Below the pieces are notes generated by a model. That model saw only the letters and a list, made by a program, of their open reading frames with translations, did not search any database and was not told the DNA's origin. A stretch of DNA of 64,000 nt, taken from NCBI RefSeq assembly GCF_030247185.1, contig NC_080572.1:184664866-184728865 (forward strand). The letters are read 5' to 3'. Source of the stretch: Malaya genurostris. Its lineage: Eukaryota; Arthropoda; Insecta; Diptera; Culicidae. The translations under genes were made by a program, and so were the position numbers. Shown here one piece after another: positions 56,807-64,000 of this stretch. Within the stretch, counting starts at the first letter, position 1, and each line of letters opens with the position of its first letter.

Positions 56807-58738
56807 TTTGCATGATCCCGCGCAGCTTCAGCTCCATATGATGGGAAGAATGATCCAACAGGTTTTAACTTTTAAATACCTCGGGGTGTGGTTCGATTCC
56901 AAATGCACGTGGGGAGGACACATTAGGTATCTGATAACGAAATGCCAACAAAGAGTAAATTTTCTTCGAACAATAACAGGATCTTGGTGGGGTTCTCATC
57001 CGCAAGATCTAATAAAATTGTATCAAACAACGATACTTTCAGTGATGGAATATGGATGCGTTTGTTTTCGTTCCGCTGCAAACTCTCATTTTATCAAACT
57101 TGAGCGAATTCAGTACCGTTGTTTGCGAATTGCCTTAGGCTGCATGCACTCGACACATACAATGAGTCTTGAAGTTCTGGCGGGAGTTCTTCCATTAAAA
57201 GATCGATTTTGGGAGCTTTCATCACGCCTGCTAATAAGATGTGAGGTGCTGAATCCCATGGTAATTAATAATTTCGAACGACTAGTCGAGCTTCGATCTC
57301 AAACAAAATTTATGACAGTATATTTTAACCATATGTCACAGGAAATCAACCCTTCAAGATATATTCCTATCCGTGTCAGCATCCTAAGTGCCCCTGACTC
57401 AACTTTATTTTTCGATACATCCATGCAGCGTGAAGTGCGTGGAATCCCGGATCATCTACGCTCGACGGAAATCCCAAAAATATTTTCAAGTAAGTTCAGG
57501 CATATTGACTCTGAGAAAATGTTTTACACGGACGGATCGCGAATTGAAGAAGCGACAGGGTTTGGTATGTTCAACAATAATGTTTCGGCCTCATTTAGGC
57601 TTCAAGAACCTGCATCTGTTTATATAGCAGAGCTAGCAGCAGTTCATTATAGTTTGAGTGTAATCGTCACATTATCTCCAAACCATGCAGTGCAATTGAA
57701 GCCATTCGCTCAATCGCTGCTGGCAAAAATGAACCGTTTTTCTTGGGTAAAATAAAACAGTGTCTGAACGACATATTGAATAATAATTATCTAATCACTA
57801 TAGTCTGGGTCCCGGCTCATTGCTCCATTCCAGGCAATGAAAGAGCCGATAATTTAGCCAAACGTGGTGCTATTGAGGGTGAAATTTATGAGCGACCGAT
57901 TGCTTTCAACGAATTCTATAGTTCGTCTCGCCAAAGAACACTTGCCAGCTGGCAGGCATCTTGGGATAGAGATGATCTGGGTCGGTGGATGCACTCAATT
58001 ATTCCGAAAATATCGACAAAGGCATGGTTCAGGGGACTGGATGTGAGTAGGGATTTCATTCGTGTGATGTCCAGACTCATGTCCAATCACTACACGTTAG
58101 ATGCACATCTCCTTCGAATTGGGCTCTCCGAGACTAATCATTGTGCTTGCGGAGAAGGTTATCGGGATATTGATCATGTCGTTTGGACATGCGTGGAGTA
58201 TCGTGATGTCAGATCTCAACTAATAAATTCTTTGCGTACCCAAGGTAAACTATCCAATATCCCAGTTCGAGACATTCTTGCTTGTCGTGACCTTTCATAC
58301 ATGAAACTTATTTATCATTTCATAAAGAAAATTGGAGTTTCAATTTAATAAAGGCCCCTTTTAAGACTAAGTTCTGATCCCAGCTGCGTCCATGAGTTCA
58401 ACCAATAGCTAAATTAGAATAAAAATTATGTAATGATACAAACAAACTCGAAACAGTTTATGGAATTATCAACAAAATGTCTGAAAATAACAGCTTATTT
58501 TATAATTTATAGAAGTTAATCGTTTGGTTCAAATAATATTTCCGAGTAGATTTCATAATTAATGACGAGTTACCTAAGATGATATTTAAGCTATAAGAGA
58601 ATATGTTTTAATAAATTCAAAACGTTGTGACTATGTTAGAATTAAATTAGGATAAGAATATTATGTAAAAGTGATGCTACGGCGAAGAAAAACTTATGTA
58701 AACTGCCTTAAGAAATAAACGTATTTATGAAAAAAAAA
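56807..58738 (+). mobile_element. 5'-truncated RNase H-type non-LTR retrotransposon with 12-bp TSD
   Basis: A 1.93-kb insertion flanked by ATAAAGAAAACG at 56795-56806 and 58739-58750. It ends in a short A run (58730-58738) after AATAAACGTATTT. It starts inside the reverse-transcriptase ORF, so all of ORF1, the endonuclease and most of RT are missing. Its 3' UTR is shared with the minus-strand tail at 15325-15833. Clade: the RNase H domain and C-terminal Cys/His motif fit I-like or LOA-like elements. Confidence 0.9.
56808..58348 (+). pseudogene. ORF2 C-terminal part: RT thumb, RNase H, Cys/His motif
   Basis: A 315-codon frame (56808-57755) overlaps a 201-codon frame (57743-58348). The first carries the RT end/thumb region ('LTFKYLGVWFDSKCTWGGHI', then 'YQTTILSVMEYG') and RNase H with Asp242 ('FYTDGSR') and Glu275 ('YIAELAA'). 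The second carries 'TIVWVPAHCSIPGNERADNL', with the last acidic RNase H residue, and a C-terminal motif C134-x-C136, H145, C150, followed by the normal stop. Between 'TLSPN' and 'AIEAIRSIAAG' a deletion of roughly 20-30 bp has removed the third catalytic Asp and shifted the frame. This break alone makes it inactive. Confidence 0.88.
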
Positions 58739-58750
58739 ATAAAGAAAACG

Positions 58751-59159
58751 AAACAGTAACGGATGTCTGCTACTGTTGTGTGATATTGGTAAAAGACGGT
58801 GCCAAGGTTGATAAAAATTATAGCTATTTTATGATCAGTACGACCGAAAGAATAAACGAATGTCAATGAATTCAAATTTATTTGAAAAAATATGAAATTT
58901 TTACATCCGGTAGTGCAGTAATACCGTGCCGGTGGGGTAATGATGACAATAATAATAATAATAATAATAAAAGTAATAATCCTACTACATGTTTTATGCT
59001 GCTGATTCATGCTATTTAGCTTTACTTACATATGCAGAGGTAACAGAAACGCAGGTTGACTTCATTTGTTAGATTTCGTTTAATTGGTTTAATCGAAATA
59101 GAACCTGAGATAGTAAGTCTAGGTTTAACTAGGTTCAAAACTGTTCCAATTTTAAGGTC
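58751..59159. other. Noncoding spacer with (AAT)n microsatellite
   Basis: (AAT)8-9 at 58946-58971. The rest is unassigned; no coding similarity. Confidence 0.6.
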
Positions 59160-59535
59160 ATATTTGTTGCTGGCAAACAAGCCAACTTCGGCTATTCCGG
59201 TCATCTGAATCCGGTTTCGAAAGAATTGATTAAAAACAGCAAAAATAATCTCACTTACTTTTCTTCAAGATGAAAAAATCGATTTTCGCAAACTTATAGG
59301 TTCAATATAAAAGTCTTACAGTTTCATGCGGAATTCCTAAATTTGTTCTAAATTACTACTTCAGGTTCCGGAACTACAAGGTTAACAGGTTTCGTAGAGT
59401 TTGTTAGATTAGGTCCGAACAAACTTTCCTATTTCTATTCAATGAACAGTTGTTTTTGCGAATTCCCCAGTAATATTTTTAATGCTATGAGTAATATGAG
59501 ATAGGCATCATTACACCACTAGGTGGATTAAAACA

Positions 59536-60117
59536 GATTTTTTATATGTAGAAAGTGTGTGCAAAATTTGAAAAAAATTGGTGCAGTAGTTTTTGAAAGA
59601 CGATGGACACGGACTTTCAAAACCTGCTTTCGAGAAGAACGCGTGTAAAAGTTTTGTCTATAAAATCAATGGAAATAATTAATTTTTCAAAGGTGCCCGT
59701 AGGGTCTATCATTTTCAAAAAATCAAATTATAGTTATATAATTTGTTATAATGAAACATTTCAAGAATGTTTTGTCAAGTTTTTAAGTCAATCAAAGTAG
59801 AAATCTTGGCTTGTGCGCCGAGCTCTTACTTCTTCTCTGTGTGAGATAAGCAAAGATAAAGGGTCATAACATGCTGAGTTTTGTTCCGATTGGCTTAAAA
59901 ATTTCACAGAACGTTCTTGAAATGCTTTACTGTAAGAAAATACAAAGAAAAAATAAATGATTTATCAATAGTGTTAGACCCTACTCGCTCCTTAAATGTA
60001 GTATTTTGAACTTCGTGTTAGAAATTATTGTAATAAACAAAGTTTTTAATAAGTATGTGTCAGTGCCAAAAGAAATGCATTATCACACCATTAGTTGGGT
60101 TATGAAGGGTTTTGTTT
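59536..60117. other. Noncoding stretch, nothing identified
   Basis: AT-rich DNA between repeat copies. No gene seen. Confidence 0.5.
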
Positions 60118-60330
60118 TGTAAAAATCACTTCTGTGTAATTTCTTTTTATACTTTCGGGAAAAGAAAAAAACCCAATAAAAAGATTGTATGTCAAACGAA
60201 ATGAGTTTTTCTCGAAGCTCTTCTTACGTTCTGTGTATTGCAATTATTATATCACTTAATATCATTTTAATTTTAGTTCAAAATAAACCCAAAAACTTTT
60301 CAACCGTCAAAATGTGCCACAGTTTTATTT
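60118..60330 (+). repeat. Dispersed repeat family C, short form
   Basis: Matches 42288-42445 directly followed by 43073-43135, which shows the short arrangement of the family. Confidence 0.65.
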
Positions 60331-60579
60331 AAATTTAACTACACCTTAAAAAATAACTGCTTTAGTGTCAAGTTTTAACCAGAAGATAAAATAATGACGA
60401 TGCATCTCTCATAACTCTCAAACTTTTCATGGAATATTGAATAAAAACAAGGAACTTCATTATGGCATAAACTAGCATGACCTATTGAATATGTAAACAG
60501 TGTTAAGACAAATTTAGATGATTTTTTCGTTTTCGCATCGTCGCTCTTGAACGACAGTTTGAAAATTTAAGTTTTGATT

Positions 60580-60760
60580 ACTTCGTAATTCCGCAACCGG
60601 AATTCGTATCCAGATAGAATTCACGAATTTTCATATAGGACCACAATTATCTTTTATTTGATAGATTTAATAAGTTTATGAAAATCGGCTCAGCCATTTC
60701 TGAGAAATCGGAGTGGACTCCGCTTAGGAAAATTGGACTACTATTTCCGTTACGGATGTC
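60580..60760 (+). repeat. Dispersed repeat family A, single decayed module
   Basis: 'AATTCCGCAACCGGAATTCG', 'AAAATCGGCTCAGCCATTTC' and 'TGAGAAATCGGAG' are one module. No head or tail. Confidence 0.65.
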
Positions 60761-60884
60761 CATAAACTAACAAGGCCCACACAATTGAATAGTTTTTAGC
60801 ACTGTCACACAGACAGAGTTTCCATGTTATTTTCATCGACACATTGAATGGCGATATGAAATTTTCAACATACAGAGGGGTCTC

Positions 60885-60960
60885 GTATAACGCGGTACAC
60901 CGGGGGCGTGAAAAACGAATCCGCGATAAACGGGACCCAGAGCATTTGGGATTTCGACTG
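60885..60960 (+). repeat. Terminus of a Tigger/pogo-like element
   Basis: TA-CAGAGGGGTCTCGTATAACGC, followed by 'GAATCCGCGATAAACGGGAC', resembles the ends of Tigger/pogo elements (CAG start, 'ATAACGCGG'). No opposite end or transposase was found, so it is a solo terminus or an old deletion. Confidence 0.5.
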
Positions 60961-61820
60961 ATTGGGCTGTAAACGGTTATCTCGCTTCGGTCGACAGATA
61001 GAGCTATACGATCTTCGGCAAACTTGTTGTAAATACTTAGACAAACAATTTAGTGTAGTTTGACAAAGAATAACTTAAGAACTGCTCCACCAGGGGCGCT
61101 TTGAAAAGAGCATGAAATAATTCATAGGTTTACAATAGAAAAACAGTATTTTATCATCTGGAATCTTCAAACAACTTTCGAGTTTACTAACAAGTTGAAA
61201 TTATATATCGGAATCACTACACCAGATGGAATTAGTGTGCTTGCTATGGTACAACTTTCAATATCAAAATTATGCTCTAGTGCGAAAACTAGAAGATTTA
61301 GAGCGACTTTGTCTTCTTCAAAAATGTTTGGAATGTAGCGGTCTACATTATGAAAATCATATTAGTTAGAAACTCTCCCACCCAGTGGCGCTAGTGAGAT
61401 CACAATTTTGCCAAAGAAAATTGATTCTATTATATCTTTACAATTTGATGAGATGAGAGTTTGTGTTTTCGGAAAGAATGTTCCGGAGTTCAAAACAGAT
61501 CAAATAGTGTAAAAAATTTCTAAAAATTTCTCTCATTGGTAACCCTAGTATGCAATTCAGGGTTGGAAATTACTGCAGCCTAAGATCATGTTGACTTATT
61601 AAAATGATTTCTTCGAGAGGGTGTTCTAGGGTTTCGATAACCATTAAATGAATGAGTTGTTATTATATCTGCAAGGTGGTCTTCTGTAACTAAAAATCAG
61701 AATTGTTTACAAGAGTAATGTTATCAATCAGTTTTTCAATAAGTTGGTGAAGGATAGACAAATTGAAAACTGTTTTACTACAAGGCGCTAGTGAGCTACT
61801 GAAGTATTAGGATGAATATC
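60961..61820. repeat. Dispersed repeat family D with GGCGCTAG modules
   Basis: Three loose modules about 300 bp apart contain 'CACCAGGGGCGCTTTGA' (61088), 'CACCCAGTGGCGCTAGTGAG' (61380) and 'ACAAGGCGCTAGTGAGC' (61780), each after 'CTTCGGCAAA' or 'CTTCAAAAATG'-type words. This layout resembles a repeat common in culicine genomes (inference from memory). Noncoding. Confidence 0.5.
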
Positions 61821-62518
61821 GACATCTGAAATCTGAGGTTATGACTATTTACATAGTTAAATTTAAATTTTTATTTTTTATTGGCCTGGGTTAAGCTCAA
61901 TGAAGCGAAAATTTCATAGTCTCGCTCATCATCAGGCAACAAATCTCTTCATATTTCATATCAACGAACTACGATAGCTATAATTGATTACGATAGCTCC
62001 TATAACTGAGCCTACCACAACTGAAAAGGCTGTTTAAAAATATATTGGGAACAATGAATAAATAGACAATACATTTTAAAAAGCCATGATCAGATAATGT
62101 TGATTGAATTTTCAGGAATGGATGAGATTGAATATAACGAGAGTGAATGTCTAAATTCAGTTTTTAACAAGTCAGGATGATCAGCTCGAGATTGTAACAA
62201 AATCGGCTACGCAAACGGCCAAAGAGACATTTAAACGATCGGAGAAAATGTGCAAATCGATAAATTTATAACGCTTCTGATGGCTGGAAAATAGTAGGGA
62301 TCCCTCAAATGGAGACTACAAAGAGTAAACCGAAGAAGTTTGTTCTGAATAGCTTCGACGCGTTGAATGTCGACTTAACAATATGAAGCCCAAACGACAG
62401 TACCGTTTTCAAGACTTGCGCGAATCAGTTCACAATATATAGCTCCTAAATTATCACACATTCAAGATATGTCGTAATCTACGTTGTATTGAGCACTAGC
62501 GCATATGATATGCGAAAA
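61821..62518. other. Noncoding stretch, nothing identified
   Basis: No recognised element or gene before the SINE. Confidence 0.45.
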
Positions 62519-62672
62519 GGGGGACGGGTATAGGGTGATGAGTAAGTCGATGCCTTTCACGCAGCCCTCCTGGGTTCGATTCCAAACCCCGCACATAAGG
62601 TCGGAAAGTTTTTCTGGCCCGAAGAGGCGAATGACGTTAAGGTTAAAACCTCTATAATCGAAACAAAAAAAA
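62519..62672 (+). mobile_element. tRNA-derived SINE, plus-strand copy
   Basis: Contains a perfect pol III B box, GGTTCGATTCC (62573-62583), a weak A-box region upstream near 62530-62545, the conserved body 'TTTTTCTGGCCCGAAGAGGC' and an A-rich tail at 62661-62672. The same family occurs in reverse at 30249-30377. Transcription would be by RNA polymerase III, with mobilisation by a LINE partner. No clear target duplication was found. Confidence 0.85.
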
Positions 62673-62903
62673 ATCTTCCGAAAATTTTTCTTGTGAACGA
62701 AACGAGTATTCTGAGAGATACTGTAAACACAATCTCTCTCTGATAGAGTGATTATTTTTAAATACATTTATAGTCTGCACATAATTTATGTTTTGCACAA
62801 AAACTGGTTCAGTACCACCACCTATCCAAATAATCAAAATCGTTAAGCGTAATCCAATTTTATGGTATTAAAGGCAAAATAATTTTTTTCAACTAATTTT
62901 AAT
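62673..62903. other. Short noncoding spacer
   Basis: Nothing recognised. Confidence 0.4.
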
Positions 62904-62905
62904 TA

Positions 62906-63814
62906 TCAGGTGTACACCTTTGCTTCCACCATTTTTTTTTCTCAAAATTTAAAGCTTTATTGCGAAAAAGTGCTTACAGATGTATTATTCAAAGTATTGT
63001 CCGTCGCTAGCGACAACTTTCTCCCATCTTTCCGGCAATTTTCGGATCCCGGCTCGAAAAAGGAGTCCTCTTTTGACGCTATCCATGAAGCAATCCATTT
63101 TCCAACTCTTCGAAGGATTGAAAATGTTGTTCTGCCAGGCCGCGTGCCATCGAACGGAATAGGTGGAAGTCAGCAGGGAATACGGCGGGTAGGGTAAGAC
63201 TACCCATTTCAGCGTTTTGAAACAGTTGCACACATACAAATAGACGGCGCTCGATGTCCCTCGGTTTCAACTCGTACGTCTCCCAGTTTCCTTCTTTCTG
63301 AATCATGCACAGGGCCTTGAGACGTTTTGAAATGGCTTGCTGACTCACTCCCAACGATTGGGCAAGCTCTTCTTGGATTTGGCACGAATCTTCATCAAGC
63401 AATGCTTCTAGTTGTTCATCTTTGAAGGTTTTTTCTCTTCCACCACCATGTTTGTCTTCGACATCGAAATCACCATTTTTAAAACGTTGAAACCACTCCC
63501 GACACGTTCTTTTACTCAGAGCAGCATCACCGTAAGTTTCTGAGAGCATTCGATGCGCTTAAGCTGCATTTTTTTTCTTCGAATTGTAACAGAAAAGTAA
63601 AACTTCCAGCAAATGGCGAGAATTGGGCATAAAAACAGACATTTTCGAGCGTGAATAATACAAAATCAAGAACAACTGTCACTGAAACGGCGATGACAAT
63701 TTGTTAAGCACTGTACACACTCACTTTAAAGGCATTATCATCTATGTATTTTAACCAGCCTCAGCCGGTACAGCCACCTATCGGAAAACGGCGAAAGCAA
63801 AGTTGTACACCTGA
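62906..63814 (-). mobile_element. Internally deleted mauritiana-type mariner
   Basis: A 909-bp element with inverted ends TCAGGTGTACACCTTTGC (left) and TCAGGTGTACAACTTTGC (right, reverse-complemented), which stay similar for about 28 bp. TA precedes the left end (62904-62905); the right flank is CA, a likely mutated TA. Full-length relatives are about 1.3 kb, so about 400 bp of the transposase gene has been lost. Confidence 0.88.
62985..63549 (-). pseudogene. Mariner transposase (mauritiana-like), core deleted
   Basis: The frame from 63549 has the N-terminal DNA-binding part: 'TCREWFQRFKNGDFDVEDK' and then 'LGVSQQAISKRLKALCMIQK', with 'ELKPRDIERR' in the linker. It then jumps to the C-terminal part: 'LKWVVLPYPPYS' in one frame, 'ADFHLFRSMARGLAEQHFQS' with the third Asp in another, and 'IRKLPERWEKVVASDGQYFE' in the first again. 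The deleted stretch includes the first and second catalytic Asp. An in-frame TAA lies six codons before the ATG at 63549, where the family continues upstream. Several frameshifts are present. It cannot be active but keeps both ends. Confidence 0.9.
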
Positions 63815-64000
63815 CAATATTTCACTTTTAGTCTCCACAAACACAACAAACTCTCCGAAGACATTACGGTTCTATAATATATTGTTTGTTTGTTTGTTAC
63901 ATTAGCGACTTTGACCGTTCATGTTCATGTTGATGAATTGGCGGTCGCTTTAAGAAAAATAAAAAAAAAACAATAAATATCAGGTTTTATGTCCTTATCA
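63815..64000. other. Noncoding window end
   Basis: Nothing recognised in the last 186 bases. Confidence 0.4.

Larger units (their letters stand above)
55910..59535 (-). repeat. Dispersed repeat family A, reverse copy split by a non-LTR insertion
   Basis: Reverse-orientation tail ('TTTGCCTTCTTTATAGAAAGG' type words near 55911; 'TATGCCATTCAACTTAGCTC') and modules run to about 56720. The copy resumes at about 59160 after the non-LTR element and a unique stretch. It ends with 'GGCATCATTACACCACTAGG' at 59507-59526, the reverse complement of the head. The long total span reflects the 1.9-kb nested insertion. Confidence 0.7.

Noticed and set aside
62985..63197. Plus-strand ORFs of 60-95 codons
   Set aside because: They are antisense shadows of the mauritiana-type mariner transposase.

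Overview
This window is eukaryotic: AT-rich, mostly noncoding, packed with transposable-element remains, and without operons or dense ORFs. The repeat content points to a dipteran, most likely a culicine mosquito. The signs are two tRNA-derived SINE copies, irritans- and mauritiana-type mariners, an RNase H-bearing non-LTR retrotransposon, many TA-flanked MITEs, hAT derivatives with 8-bp target duplications, and a very abundant dispersed repeat (here family A) whose ends read TGCCTTTCTCATAT. Species assignment is inference.

Host genes are sparse. One clean internal exon, an immunoglobulin-domain exon of 186 nt with phase 1-1 boundaries, lies on the minus strand at 50471-50656. A weaker Ser/Thr/Pro-rich candidate exon, also minus and also phase 1-1, lies at 38144-38293. 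The simplest reading is that much of the window is intron of one large minus-strand gene. A U2 snRNA gene with intact or compensated stems and an intact Sm site sits on the plus strand at 37875-38063.

Layout. 1-3231: end of a family A copy, then featureless DNA. 3232-9175: two copies of a 1.63-1.65 kb retroposon-like element with 24-bp and 21-bp target duplications. 9339-10630: a complete irritans-type mariner between TA duplications. 11.0-21.0 kb: family A and B fragments, TA-flanked MITEs, a 5'-truncated non-LTR tail, and an orphan ORF1 (19751-20828). 21613-23454: a hAT-like element with a perfect 8-bp duplication that encloses a reverse-transcriptase relic. 23.9-37.0 kb: family A copies, one holding a hAT element that itself holds a MITE, plus a hairpin MITE, a pogo-type MITE, a tandem-array MITE, a SINE, and a hAT MITE inside a family B repeat. 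37.8-38.9 kb: U2 and the candidate exon. 39.0-46.3 kb: two copies, in opposite orientation, of a TIR element carrying a captured MBT-domain exon that resembles Sex comb on midleg (Scm); the second copy sits with two other MITEs at the centre of a roughly 1-kb fold-back palindrome. 48.2-50.3 kb: a decayed pogo element with a nested TIR element. 50.5-64.0 kb: the Ig exon, MITEs, a DDE transposase relic, a family A copy split by an RNase H-type non-LTR insertion with a 12-bp duplication, a SINE, and an internally deleted mauritiana-type mariner.

The most unusual structures are the MBT-carrying transposon pair, the palindrome with three TA insertions at its tip, and the retroposon family with long target duplications. 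All calls come from reading the sequence; no database search was possible.
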